Shown piece by piece: positions 36,801 through 50,227 of a stretch of DNA of 64,000 bases. The stretch is from Parasponia andersonii. Taxonomy: Eukaryota; Streptophyta; Magnoliopsida; Rosales; Cannabaceae. The stretch is taken from the NCBI GenBank assembly GCA_002914805.1, contig JXTB01000181.1, positions 206,336 to 270,335 on the forward strand, in the 5' to 3' direction. The notes under the pieces are model-generated. The model saw only the letters and a program-made list of their open reading frames with translations, did no database searches and was not told the DNA's origin. Position 1 is the stretch's first letter. Each line of letters begins with the position of its first letter. Both the position numbers and the translations under genes were made by a program.

Positions 36801-39800
36801 GTAATTAGCTTAAGAAAATACAAGGACGTGATGCTTGCAAGTCTAAAGAAACTGAGTATCTTAGGCGCAACATTATGATTTGGGAAACCCATTAATTAGA
36901 AAGCTCAGAACAATTATCATAACTAATGTTTTCGAGTTATTGCTATTGTATAATTTTACAATCCGAATTTTTCAACTTATATAATGATCTTTTCACTTTC
37001 TCATTATTTTTTTTTTTTGCCAAAGGAATATTAACTATTGGTCAAAAATGATTTGCTCATTTTCTTTTTTCCTTTTTGAGATTAATCTCAATATTATTTA
37101 GAATGTTAAGGTTACAATAAAATTCCTAAAGAATATATTATTGCCATATAAATTTACCTTGACAATTATACTTTTTTTTTTTTGGGTATTTTGCTATGTT
37201 TTGACTTTAAAGGGATAAAGTGAAAATATCTAATTTGTTATGGTGAAGTCACATTTTTTCCTTCAATTCTAATAACAAAAATAGAGAAAACATCGTAAAA
37301 TGACCTTAAACTAGCTTTTTTTTTTTTTTTAATAAACCCTCGTGTTTTAAGAAATATGGTAAAACCTTTAAATTTGATTTTTTTTATTACAAAAAGGCTT
37401 GTAATTTGATAAATATTTTAAATTCGACCTTCTCCAGTAAATTAAATTAGGAAAACCAATAAAAAATGATAAAATTACTCTTAGTAGATGACAAATTTAT
37501 GTTTATCCTATATTTTTTACTATATGTTTGAATATATAGATACTTGTTTGGAAACTATTTTTATTACTTATGAAGTGATTTGAAAAATTAAAATGTTGTT
37601 TGAAAACTAATATAAATAATTCTTCATTATATTTTAAATCTAAATCTATCCTTCACTAGAGAAATTTTGTCATTTTCCATTAAGTTCTCTAATTTTGATG
37701 ATACGATGAGGTCAAATTTTAAAAATAGTTAATTAAAATATTGCTTATAATAAAAAACCAAATTCAAAGAGATTTCCCCATATTTCTTAAAACACATGGA
37801 AATAAAATAAACTTAAGGTAATTTTAAGACTTTTCTCAATAAAAATGTCACCTCTTAACAAAATTCTATCAACATAAAAAAATAGTTTTTTTTTTTTTGA
37901 TGGGGGGTAAAGTTCACGTTTACTTGTAATGAATTGTTCAGTAGGAACTAAAATGAAAAAGAATGTATTGCTAATTAAAAAAATTGGTAGGAAGAATTTT
38001 TTTTCCAAATAGTTAATTTTTCATGTCATGGATAAATATTCTAACATTTGAATGAAAATTGGGATGTTTAATAGGTTTCTAACACTTTTACCTATAAAAA
38101 CTAAAATACATTACAAAAATACGGAGATCAATTATTTTTTCCTCATTTCCTATAAAGATTTTATTAAAAAAAATATCACTTTTAAAAAGTTTTTAGAAAA
38201 ATATAATTTTTAAAATAATTACTATTTACCGGTTTTTGAAATCTGATTACCAGTTATCAATTACCTTTTATATATATGTTACAAATACTTTTGATTATTA
38301 GTTACTAGTTTCTAAAAACTGGTTATCTAATTTCTAAAAACTGGTTTTCGATTAATAATTACTATTTTAAAAAATGATATTTTTTAAAATATTTTTTATA
38401 AATTGGTATTTTTTTAATAAAACCCATACGAGATCTACAAAATCAAAGCCAACGATATTTCTTTAAAAATACTATTCAAGGCCTAATTTTCACATGTTGA
38501 ATATTTTTTTTCTCAAATGATCCCTGAATCATGTGATCTGTACCACTTGGTGAATGATAGTTTTTATACCTGGAATAAAGACTAAAGATTCAACAATACT
38601 TATAAAGTTTAGGGGAATTATTTAAATTAAAAATTTAAAACTAAAGTGGTACAACGGCTATAAGTTAAAAGTTAGTAAAATTAACTTTAATATTAGTAGT
38701 AGTTGTAATAATAATAACAACGGTTATTACTACTGCTACTACTATTAATATAATATTATAAGACAAATGTACCATTAACAAAAATTATTTCAATAGAATA
38801 ATACTCAGAAGTAATATAATAATAGTAGAAGAAATTACATCAAAACCTTCGGACTAAAATATTTACACATGCACCCTTAAAATTAAAAAGTCTCATACTA
38901 AAATGACCGAATTTTGGACTAATCTTAAGTTAATATCTATTTTTTAAAATGATAAAGGTATACAATATATGTATAAGTATAAAATCTAATATACTCAGTA
39001 TATAAAACCAATTTAGTATATAAGTAGATATAATAAATGTAAAAATGCATATACTTGGTCATTTTGCTATATATATAAAATGGATATTTATTTAAATGAT
39101 GTTAAAAAAAAAACCAAATCTAGTTTCCCAAGTAATTGAAAAACAATTTCTCACATCCTTATGATACGACTCTTTGGAAGATTTAAACAAAGCCCAAAAT
39201 CTTCTAATCAACTAGCCCACTTAGTTTGAGTGTCATATCTATTGGGTTATGTAGCTGAATACCTTGTGAAATTGATCTAGATAGTTCAAATTTGAGCCAA
39301 ATTGACTTTTATATTTCATTTTTTCAAAATAACATTTATAGTTCAAAATAATGATTTTTTTAATTACTTTTGGAAAGAGAAAAAAATGCTCATTTTGAAA
39401 CTGTCTTTTTGTCATTTTATGCTTTGTTTCTAGTAATCACAATTTTATTATTGATGGTTACAGTTTATTTTTTTTTTACTATTATTTTAATAGTATATTT
39501 TATTTTACATCGTTATGAATATTATGAGATTTTAAAAATTTAGACTGCGTCATAATTTTCTAACCGATGGTCACAATTTTCATGGCATCTTTTCCAAGTA
39601 TATTTTAAATTACTATATTACTCACAATTTTATAATTAGTAATAAATGATAGAGTACCTATGACATAATTCATCTTGATTTATTTAGTCACTCATTATTT
39701 CATATGTTCCAACAAATATTATTCATTTTCTTTCATTATTTCATATGTTCCAACAAATATTATTCATTTTCTTGATTGTTTCTAAGAAAATATTGACCAA

Positions 39801-40039
39801 ATTATTTAATGTGACTAAAAGTCATACCATTTGTGATAGACAATAACAATGAAGAACCTCGTAGAATTCAGCAAACTTCATTCATTTTCTTAATTATTTC
39901 TAAGCAAATATTGACCAAATTACAATATAAGAAATTGTGTTTAACACTTCTTAGAGATTTTGAGACATGATAATATTTTAGTGTGACTAAGAGTCAAATC
40001 ATTTCTGAGAGATAGTAGCAAATAATTGAGAACTTTCCA
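36801..40039. other. AT-rich intergenic region with local duplications
   Basis: No gene is supportable. A unit of about 40 bp (TTCATATGTTCCAACAAATA...) is repeated in tandem at about 39690-39772. A longer block (TCTAAG.AAATATTGACCAAATTA and following) recurs at about 39780-39830 and 39897-40010. A short ATT/ACT-rich stretch lies near 38690-38760. Confidence 0.5.
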
Positions 40040-40046
40040 CAATATT

Positions 40047-40317
40047 TATGAAATTCTTCAGCATCATCCAAAACGCCTCGAAGCTCATCGACCGCAAGAA
40101 CAAATTCCTCATAGTGTGTTTTGCAGAGATCCTCAATCTCAACCTCCTTCTTCAACACATTTTTGAACTGGTGAAGGATGTGACTCTGGTCTCCCCATGT
40201 CAAAGGCATATCTAACAGGAGGACCCACGTCTGCTCCATTCGAAATTAAAGTCTCAAGGACTAAGTCATCTCCTGTATCCCAATTCTCTGTAACATTATT
40301 CCTCTTCGATTTCACAT
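40047..40317 (-). pseudogene. Truncated exocyst SEC15 (SEC15A-like) fragment
   Basis: The minus strand from 40317 reads MDVKSKRNNVTENWDTGDD...VLETLISNGADVGP, then after a frame change near 40190 LHQFKNVLKKEVEIEDLCKTHYEEF and VLAVDELRGVLDDAEEF. This matches the start of plant SEC15, a subunit of the exocyst vesicle-tethering complex of about 800 residues. Only about 90 codons remain and similarity stops near 40047. It is a non-functional scrap. Whether it arose by retroposition or by capture and deletion cannot be told from this piece. It lies about 420 bp upstream of the LINE. Confidence 0.85.
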
Positions 40318-40734
40318 CCATAATTCTAACAATGAAAGGAGATTGTTCGAAAAGGGCATGTAGGCATTGCAATGTATGGGTGCGTATATGAAAAAAAACT
40401 CATCAATGAAAACATCAAGAACATGAGATACGTATTTCAAATGATGCTATACAACAAAAAACACAAGTATAAAAAAATGAAAAAATAAACCCAAACCCAA
40501 ATTTTCTTTATCAACAAAAGCAATTGGTTTGATTGGACAAGCAACAAAAGCAAAGGATAGACTTGTTTAAAAGAAAAAATCGTATAAACTAGAGCGAAAA
40601 AAATGGCTATTAAAATTAAGTAATTGGGTCTATAAAGTGGTATTAATCTAATATTTTCATTATGGAATATGAGAATGGACTTTTATTCGCTTAATGAAAC
40701 AAAAAATTGATTTTAACAATCAACTTATTTCTTT

Positions 40735-43700
40735 GCTAAAGCCCAAGAGTGTATCTTGATTTCACGAAGGTGTCATTTTGGATTCACTTTCAGAAGGCTC
40801 CTCTTACTTGTTGGAATGATAATTGTGCTCGTCTTTGGGGGAGTCAGTTGGGAACGGTGATTGATTTTGACTCGGAATGGGTTAATTTGAGACTCAACCT
40901 CTTGGTCGAGGGATTCGAGTGTCACTTCCAGAAGTTAACTATGATGTACCAGTCATTGTTCAATACGAATGTCTCCCTGAATTCAGTCGTGGACTTATTG
41001 GACATAAGGTCCATGAATGCCCAGATGATGAATTCGTCGATGTTGATGGTAAGCCAGAACCTCTCCGTTAACGGGAATGGATGAAAGCTTTTAATCTTAA
41101 GCAGTGGAGGAAGGAGCGTCGGATGAAGAAGAAGAAGAAACCCCAGCGGTCCGATTCAGAAACTTCATCAAGTAAATCAAGCGCAAGTGAAGATAACCTT
41201 TCAGGTGTCAGGTGTTGGAATAGATGAAGTAGAGAGTACGTGTTGATGGAGGTTTTATCAACAATAAATTTAGAAAAAATCAAGATGTGGCTTATGTGAA
41301 TTAAAGTAATAATCAAAATAAATAAGGAGAAAAAGATTTATAGTGGTTCAGTCCCGAAAAAGATGAGCCTACATCTATTGTTTTCTCACTATTTTATGAA
41401 TAATAATGAACACTCAAGGTTACAATCTCGTCTGGAAATCGGAAAGACTGAAAAGTTATTGAAGAATACTAAAAACTTAGACTACCCAAACCTTAGAATA
41501 CTCTAAACTTGGAATTACCCAGACTTGAATTTGCTCTGACTTGGTTTCTTTGTGACTTCATTTTTTTCTTCGGAACATAGAGTCCCCTTTATATAAATAA
41601 AGATAACCTTATGTCCCTAGGATCCTTATGTCTCTAGGATCCTAATTGCATAAACAGGTAACTATACAATTGGGTAACGTAAATTAAGTAACAATATAAT
41701 TGGATAACTATTCAAAACGGATAACTAATTAATCACAAATAGGAGACTTCAGTTTCTCTTTCCTTGTAGGTTTCTTCCATAGCATTTACTTGTTTCCCTC
41801 TTCTTATAGATTTCCTGTTTGATAAGGCAAATTGTACGGAGAAGGTCGCACAAATCCTATGGAAGAGATCGCATATAACCATCACAGAAGAGGTCGCATA
41901 TAATTTTCACGGAGGAGATCACATATCCTTATGCGACCTTAGGATTTAAGATCGCACAACAGTATGTTTGATGAAGATGCAATTAACATGCGATTAAAGA
42001 GAGAGCAACAACTCTTTGAATGGTCGTTAGTGACTGGTTCTCAGTCAAATCAGAACTTTTCTCCTGTTCAGCAGCGGTCGAAGCTAGTCGGCAAGATTCA
42101 GGGTGAAAAATCGAAGAAATCCGGTAACAACAATCAGAGAGGCACACCTGGCAAACAATTGGCAGTAATTCAAAACAGACATTTAATTCTGGAGGAGAAA
42201 AATTAGGGGCATAATTCGGGTTATTAAGAGCATAATGAGAATAATGGGAATATTTTCAATTTAAATGCTGAAGATAGGAAGGTGGTGCCAGATAAGGATA
42301 TAGAAGATGCTCAACATGCTAACTCTCGTACTTACAAAACTACTCACGTGGTGGATGGAGATGGAGATGTTAGCATTAACCAGCTAATTGAGAAGGTAGC
42401 TGGCCAATCACGTGTGACTTCTCCAAAACAGGTTTGAAAGTGGCATCGTATTAAAAAGTCTAGTACTAGCCAAGCTTAAAACTCGTAAGAGACATGCCAA
42501 GAGTCCCCATGCAGTTTCTCCTTTTAAGAACATATATAATTAACTTTGCCTCTCTAACAAAACAGAACTCGGGTTTGGCTAAGAGTCGTATCAAAGAATA
42601 AATCGCCCCCTATTGCTGATTCTTCGGGTCTGTTTCTGAAGTCATACTAAGAGGAAGATGGTTGTTGATGGTTTTGAGGATGGCCTTGGATCAATTACGA
42701 AGAAGGCTCGAGAATGTAGTGTTGATTTTTCGATTTTTCGGCTTCAGATGTCACTACTTTGGCAGTTTCTGGTGGTCAAGACCGCCAAGCCCAATGAGTG
42801 TCCTTTGCTGGAATGTGCAGGGTTTGGTGAACCCCTCCCTGTACATTAAATACCTTGCGTGATTTGATTCGTAAGGATTCCTCTAGTTTAGTTTTTCTCT
42901 CGGAAACTAAGCTATATGGTGGTGCAGCGGAGAAAATCAAGTATTTGGTTGGTCTTCCTAATTGCTTCTTTGTAAATTCAAAAGGGCGTGGTTTACTCCA
43001 TTTATGGGATGATGCTTAGTTCGTGACTGGTCACTCCTTTTCTAAAGGTCGTATTGATGCTTCTGTTCAGTCGACGGATGGTAACTGGTGGAGATTTACT
43101 GGATTTTACGGTAATCCTAAACCCCATGTCCGTCATTGTTCCTGGGACCTTCTTAAGTGTCTTAAAACTTTGAATTCATTACCTTGGCTTTGTGTTGGAG
43201 ATTATAATGAGATTCTGAGTTTGTCTGGGAAGAAAGCTGGAGTTGACAGATTGGGTTCGGCAATGGTTAACTTTCACTGCGCTCTTTCGGATACTGGGTT
43301 GAGTGATTTGGGTTTTTCTGGACCTTCTTTTACTTGGGTCAACAGACGAGAGAATTGTGGCTTAGGCAAAATTGGAGAATTTACTTGAGAAGGGGGAGTT
43401 GCACTGGAGAAAATGTTCTAGGGTGGATTGGTTAAAAATTGGGGATCGTAATATTGCTTGTTTTCATACAAAAAAAAAAATAAATAAAAATAATAATCCG
43501 TCTAGTCATTGAAAAAAGAAAAGAATTTTGGGACTTCAAAATTCTATTAGTACATGGGTTGAGGGGAGAAAGGAGATGGTGAAAGTAATTGAGAACTATT
43601 TTTCGGGAATTTTTCTTTCCTGTAAACTGAGCAGGGAGGTTATTGGCTTGGTCTTGGATGCTATTGATAAGACCCTTGATAATTCTTTGGCAAGTCGGTT

Positions 43701-46320
43701 GGATGAACCTTTCACCGCTTCGGAAATACATGATGCTCTTTTTCAGAGGGGTGGTACTAAGGCCCCGGGACTGGTAGGGTTTCATGCTCTCTTTTTCTAA
43801 AAATTCTGGGAAGTGGTAGGGGTAGTGTTTGTAGGGTGTGTCTTAGTGTTCTTAATGATGGTGTCTCGGTGCGTGCCCTTAACTCTACATATATCATCCT
43901 TATCCCCAAGAAATCAGATCCTAAACAAGTTTTAGATTTTCAACCTATAAGTCTGTGTTATATAATTTATAAGATTATCTCGAAAGTTTTAGCGAATCGT
44001 CTGACGCAAGTCTTGTCAACTCTTATTTCAGATAATCAAAGCGCTTTTGCTCTTGGATTTCTAATAACTGATAATACAATCATTGCCTATGAGTCTCTCC
44101 AATCCCTTTGTAGGAAGTCTAATGACAAAAAAGGCTTTATGGCACTCAAACTGGATATGCACAAGGCTTATGATCACGTGAAATGGGGTTTTTCAGAGCA
44201 ACTTATGGGTCACACGGGATTTGGTTTACGCTGGATTTCAAGAGTTATAGATTATATGTTGACTTCTTCTTGCTCCGTTATTTTGAATGGAAAAGCTGAG
44301 GGTTATATTTTTCCATCTCGTGGTCTCCGATAAGGCTGCCGCTTTCACCATATTTGTTTCTTTTGTGTGCAGAAGGCTTTTCTTCCTTGATTAAAGCAGC
44401 TGAGCGTAGAAATGATATTATGGGCTTCGGTGTTTGTTAAACTGACCTCATATTAGTCATTTGTTTTTACCAAGCCTCAACACAGATGCTTCTATCGCTG
44501 CAGATATTCTTCAAACTCTTGGCGTTGTTGCTGTTTAGTCTCATGATAAATATTAAGGGTCTTCCAACAGTGGTGGAGAAAAATAAGCGGCGTACTTTTG
44601 AAGTAATCCTAGATCGCATTCGAAAACAAATCCAGGGCTAGCGTAAGGGTCTTTTCTCGGTTGGGGGGGCGTGAAGTCCTCATTAAAGCAGTTCTCTAAG
44701 CTATTCCAACTTATGTGATGAGTGATTTTAAGATTCCGGTTAGTCTTTGCAATGAAATCCAATTTCTTTTTCTTTCCTTTTGGTGGGGCACAAGGGATGG
44801 TAATAGGAAGATTGTCTGGATTAAATGGGACACTGTTTATAGACTAAAAGTTATGGGAGGCTTAGGATTTTAGGATATAGGCCTTTTTAATCAAGCCTTT
44901 ATCGCAAAACAGGCTTGGAGATTGTTACAATATTCTGAATCCTTTAGTCAAGTGTTACGAGGAAAATATTTTACTCAGTAATTTTTTGGAGGCTGGTGAT
45001 AAAATTGGCAGTTCTTGGCTATGGAAGAGTATCATTTGGGGGTGAGATCTTCTGAAGAAAGGGCTTTGCTGGTGTATTGGAAATGGGAATTTAGTCAAGG
45101 TGTTCAATGATCCTTGGTTATTTAGGCCTTCCCTTTTTAAGCCAATTACACCCTCTTATGATTCAAATATCAGAGTGTGTGATTTGTTGTTGAGTCCGGG
45201 TATATGGAATTATAGGTTGATTGAGCAACACTTTTTACATATTGATTGGTCTAAAATTTTTGCAATTCCACTGGGCTTCTCTTCTTTTAGTGATAGGCTA
45301 ATTTGGCATTATGGCAAGAATAGGATGTACTTTATCAAGTCTGGCTTCATGGTTGCCCTCAGTGATTATATTGGCGAAAGTTTCTCTTCAGACTCATCTA
45401 CACATCGCTGGTGGAATAAGCTTTGGAACCTTAAAATTCCATCCAAAGTTAACTTTTTCATTTGGCGGCTTTTTCATGAAGGTCTCCCAATCAATGTAAA
45501 CCTTATTAATCGAAAGCTTCATATTGATCCATTGTGTTGCTGTTGTTGTATAGAGTTGGAGACTATTAACCACTGCTTCTTTTTGTGTGATTTTCTTTCA
45601 GTTCTATGGACTCTTCTTGGGTGCTATGACTTCTTTCAAAATAGGATGTTTGCTTTAGCAGCGGATATTCTTATTTCCTATTCCATGACTGCAGAGGTGG
45701 CTTTATTGAAGGTCTTTTGTGTTTTGTTTTGGGCCATTTGGAATAGAAGAAATGATGTCTTGCATAATCAGAACAGTAGAGATGTTGCTGCTTTGCTTAA
45801 CTGGGTTCAATCCTATCTTTTCGAATTTCAGGATGGCTTGGAGTTGTCAACGTGCTTTCTATTCATCAGGACCGGAATTTAGTTAAGCGATGTAAACTAT
45901 TACAAGGATCTCTTAAGTTAAAAGTTAATGCTGCCGTAATAAAGTATAGTGGTTTCATTGGTGTGGGTGGTGCTATAAGAGATTCAGAGATCTCAGTTCT
46001 GACTTGCTGGTCTTTTCATATTGCAGGTTATTTTGATGTTGTTACCAATGAGTTACTTGCTATTAGGGAAGGGGTCCGTTTGGCTATTGAGATTGGCTGC
46101 GGGGTCTATTTGGCTGTTAAGTTTGGCTGCCTATTGGCTTCTATTAAGTCTGATTCTCTTTTAGCAGTACAAGTTATTACAAGTTCCTCCCTATGTTTTG
46201 TTGGACTGTCTATTATTAATGATATTTTATTTTTTTATTTCTAATATTGGTTTTGGCTCTTGTCATCGTATTTCTCATTCAGGGAACATGGTGACCCGTG
46301 AACTAGCTTTATGCTGTTGC
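40735..46320 (+). mobile_element. L1-type LINE with RNase H, degenerate
   Basis: A plant L1-like non-LTR retrotransposon, truncated at its 5' end. ORF1 shows the DUF4283-like region (FWIHFQKAPLTCWNDNCARL, about 40770) and a zinc-knuckle remnant (GLIGHKVHECPDDEF, about 41000). ORF2 begins near 42794 (MSVLCWNVQGL) with the endonuclease (FLSETKLYGG; WLCVGDYNEIL near 43190). It continues with reverse transcriptase (about 43880-44420; motif A KLDMHKAYDHVKW, RGLR-GC near 44320; the FADD motif is missing), a zf-RVT Cys/His region (about 45420-45610) and a C-terminal RNase H (about 45930-46240). Many stops and frame changes show it is dead. ORF1 is split by a solo LTR (41241-41961). The 3' end and any poly-A tail are lost where the gypsy fragment begins near 46325. 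Confidence 0.9.
41241..41961 (-). mobile_element. Solo gypsy LTR inserted in LINE ORF1
   Basis: This 721-bp LTR starts TGTTGATGGAGG and ends CGCACAACA. It is flanked by GTACG (41236-41240) and GTATG (41962-41966), a one-mismatch target-site duplication. LINE ORF1 text lies on both sides. Its beginning closely resembles the LTR at 48532, so both belong to one family. The orientation is inferred from that relative, whose gag is on the minus strand. Confidence 0.82.
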
Positions 46321-46324
46321 CATT

Positions 46325-49141
46325 GAATCTACAAAATGAAGTGACGGCAGGTTTCAAATCACTATCACTCAATCCCATCTTTTTGAAAGTATTATAGTAT
46401 AAGATGTCGATAACACTCCCATTATTGACTAATACTTGCCATAGTTGTATGCTTTTATAGTTGATTTTTATGACAAGTACATCATTTTACAGATAATTGA
46501 CCTCCATTGTATTCTACTCTGTGAAGATGATGTCTATGTCAGGTACCCGTTGAAACTTCTATGGTCGGTGCTAGGGTGCATAACATTAGTCAATGGCTAC
46601 TGTCGAGCTTCTCATGCGTACTTTTCTAGTGTCCTCTTCGAGTCTCCACCAACATGCGGACCTCCAAAGATAGTTCGTACTCTGCGTTGAATTTCGGGGG
46701 GTCATTGTTGGTTTCTTCTCTCTTTTCATTATTCTGCCAGGTATACTGCCGCAGTTGCCCTTCTCTAATTAATCTTTTGATTTCATCTTTCATATCATAA
46801 CGGTTATTGGTATCATGTCCAATGTCATTGTGATATTGGTAGAACTTGTTAGGATCACGTTTCACTCTATCCTATTTTATTGGCTCTAATTAACGATATT
46901 ACTCTTGTTGATTCGTGACTGCATAAATATGATCTATAAGTATACTCAGCTCGTATAGTTGTTGAATCGTACGAGAGATCTTGGAATCTCCTGCTTCTTT
47001 GGTTCGGGCTGCTTTTAAGTTGGTTGCTCATTCTTCCTTTTTTTTGACCTCTTGTTATTTTGGTCGTAGTCGGATTTTTGGCCGCATCTTTTCCTCTTTC
47101 TTTCTTTGTCTTATAAAGATTCTCACATGAAGATTCTACCTTTAAATGTCGACCAATTTTCTGATAGAAATCTTCAAGAGTTCTGTATTCTCGCTCTAAT
47201 AACTCCTCTCAGAGTTTAGTCTCTGATCGCACCCTGGCTATCATTAGAGTCAAGGCTCCCTCTTCAGGCAGGTCACTGACTTTTGCCAACTCTGAGGTGA
47301 AGCAATTGAGGTAAGACCGCAGAGTCTTTTCTGGACTTTGTCGAATAGTAGACAAACTAATAGATGGAACGTAAAGTTCTTTGCAGCCTGAAATTATCTC
47401 AAGAATGCAGTTTGAAGTTGCTGCTAGGACGAGATTGAACCAGGCTTAAGTCCTCGGAACTACTTATTCGCGGCACCTGTGAGAGTTACAATAAAGCACT
47501 TGCAGTGTACGAGGTCACTGACACAATGGAGCTCCATTAGGTTGTTGAAGTAATTCATATGGTCCTGCAGATTAGTTTTCTCATCAAAAGTCTTTATGTT
47601 GGGAAGTTTGAATTTAACAGGTAATGTAGCAGCTCGAATCTCTTCGTTGAATGGTGATTAACGATATCCATCAACAAGCTCATCATCCCAGCCAACAAGT
47701 GCATCTAATACAATCCTCAAATTATGAACATCGATGTTTGGAGGAAAGATATTATCTCTTACTAGTGGTAAGGGTGACCTTTGGTCATTGTTATCACGAA
47801 GTAAGACAGATTGATCAAGCAGAGTCTGCTGAGACCTTTGTGAAGATTCTACCAAAATAGTTCGATGAGATCGCCTTCGGTCATTGTGATGTGATATGGA
47901 TTGCTCATGACTGCTTCTTTGACCTCACTGTTTCAGGTGTTGTCTTAGGTCTGTAGAATTCTGTCTTGGCTCTCTGCTAATCTTTTTGAAGATGCTCCTC
48001 GATTGACGATTTTACTTATTGCTCAGATGATCACGGTTGACGATAGCTCTCCGAGAAGGTTGTTCACGATCATGATCTGTGCTCGAACTCTCAGTGTAAT
48101 GACCGTACCTTTTCTCTTAGAGGTGCGATCTACATGGCGCTCCTATTGGGTTCTGTGTTGATCACAATTTCCTGCCTCTTGGATCTAGATTCCTCTTTCA
48201 GGTCATCAGGCATATCAATCTCTAGGACGTTCGTGTTGTGGTGAAGTCACCATCTGTCCTTCAGCAAGTCACTTTAGAGAATCATTAATCTAGTTAGTAA
48301 TTTGCTGAAGGTTTACCAGAGCATCTTCCGTGCGATCCTGTCTCTAGATAATATTCTCTAGTATGGTCACAACATGTTGATTATGAGCAGGATCGACCTG
48401 TGTAGTAGCTATACTTTGAGGTTGACTTTCGCTGACTCCAGCATTTATGGTGGTGTCTCTAGTGTTTGCCATTATTAAAGAAGCGAAATTGACAAACTCT
48501 TTGCTGGAATAGCCCTCCTTCTAGCGCCGATTGTTGACGGAGATTTTGTCAACAATAAATTTAGGAAATTGTAAGATATAGCTTGTATATGAAAAGGGTT
48601 GACCAAGTGAAGTAAATAAAGGGACAAGAATTTTATAATGGTTCAGACCAAAAAAAGATGAGCCTACGTCTACTGTTCTTCACTATTTTTTGGAGAGTTA
48701 CAAGAGTTTCTCTAAGTCTCAAAGTGAGAACAAGAGAGAATTACAAAGAGAGTGTATAGTGAAGTGATTGTGAGATTACTATATCATGATTAATAATGAG
48801 ACTGAGCCCCCTTTATATAGGTGAGGGTGGCTTATTGTTTCCCAATTATGATAACGGGAAAAGTACATAATCAGACAATATAATTCTAAGTAACAATACA
48901 AAGTCAGGTAACAATTTAAATGGAATCGATCGCTTGATATTTACAATCAGAAACTTGTTTCCCTTTTCTCGCGAATTACCCATTTGGGGAAAATCATTCT
49001 AGTTTTCTTTTCTGTCGGTTGCACATTATCGATACGGAATAGGTTACACCATTAGTTGTTTCTAATATTCGACCTAGCGCATTCTCCTCAGTCAACTTTC
49101 TATTCGTGGCGTTGACTAATATAGATTTAAGATTATCAATT
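46325..49141 (-). mobile_element. Ty3/gypsy fragment (Tat-like): 5' LTR, gag and part of protease
   Basis: Minus-strand parts in order are: 5' LTR (about 48532-49141, starting TGTTGACGGAG on the plus strand), leader/primer-site region (about 48500-48531), gag beginning MANTRDTTINAG (about 48474), a gag zinc-knuckle region with HNDIGHDTNN (about 46800), and a retropepsin-like stretch (about 46330-46450). No reverse transcriptase, integrase or second LTR is attached. The fragment is broken and abuts the LINE on the left. The lineage call rests on the gag resembling Tat-type elements. The right LTR edge is approximate. Confidence 0.78.
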
Positions 49142-50227
49142 TTATGTTAATCTAAAAAATTATTGTATGTTAGTATATCAATCATAAACTAATATAAATA
49201 TTCAAAAACTGATATATTTTAGTCTTCTTTTATTTACCCAGCTCTTTAGCAAATTTTTTAATAAATTTTATTATTTTTTAATAGTATACAAAAAAAAACT
49301 ATTTTTTAAAGTTGAACCCAAAATTCGGCGATTTGGCTAAGAAACTTTTAATCAATTGTCATAATAGATACAAGAAGAGGATCAAAATCACCTATACAAA
49401 TATCGTTTACTAATTTGTGTCTAACCATTTATATCTTGATACATTTAAAAAAAATAGAAACAATAATGTGATTAGAAAATTTGCGTCTAACTACTTATAT
49501 TTTGATACATTATTTAAAGAAAAATCAAATAAAGACACAAAAAAAGTGATAAATAAGGTGAGATCTCTAGAACCATCGAAAATAATTGGACACAAATTGG
49601 TACATGATATTTGGATGGGTGATCTTGATCCTCGACGAGAAATCAAAAAAGTAAATAGAAGCTATTTTTTTACTTTCCTTTTTTTTNACCTTGTACAAGT
49701 ATCAGAATTAAGATTAAAAGCTGTTGGTACAAATTATTGAAAATTCTCATTTTAGTTAGTAAAATTTGATTTTATTATTTTGGTCCATAGTTGTTAAAAA
49801 AAAAATTTAAATGCTAGTCCTTTTTACTAACATTAAAAGGTTAATAGAAGTTCTATTATTCAATGTTAGTAGAAGTCCTACTGATTATTAACAGAATGAA
49901 GAAACCCCAGTTCAACATATAATTAAAAAAAATAATTTTTCAAACTGAAACAATTATTTATTCTTCTACCTTTTGTCAAAAGACTAATTATCTAAGAGAG
50001 CTTGAATTCTTACATGTTACCATGGTATATTATAAATTTCACGTGCAAACTGTGACGATCAATAGGACAATACGTGTAAAACGCAAACAGCTTTCTATTT
50101 ACTCCCTTCAAAAAATAAAATGCACATAGATTGAGGATGTGTACTTTTATAGGGAAAATTAAGAATGGTTTTGACCTAATCACAAAGCCTCATATCCAGT
50201 ATACAACATGATGAACACACAATGTCT
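49142..50227. other. AT-rich spacer and ARPC4 3' UTR
   Basis: No gene is supported. The right end should contain the 3' UTR of ARPC4, whose stop codon is at 50228-50230 on the minus strand. An unknown base lies at 49687. Confidence 0.5.

Noticed and set aside
43432-43785. Minus-strand frame over the LINE
   Set aside because: It is a shadow of the LINE ORF2 on the plus strand.
46445-46690. Plus-strand frame opposite the gypsy gag region
   Set aside because: It is on the strand opposite the recognisable gag text and has no family resemblance.
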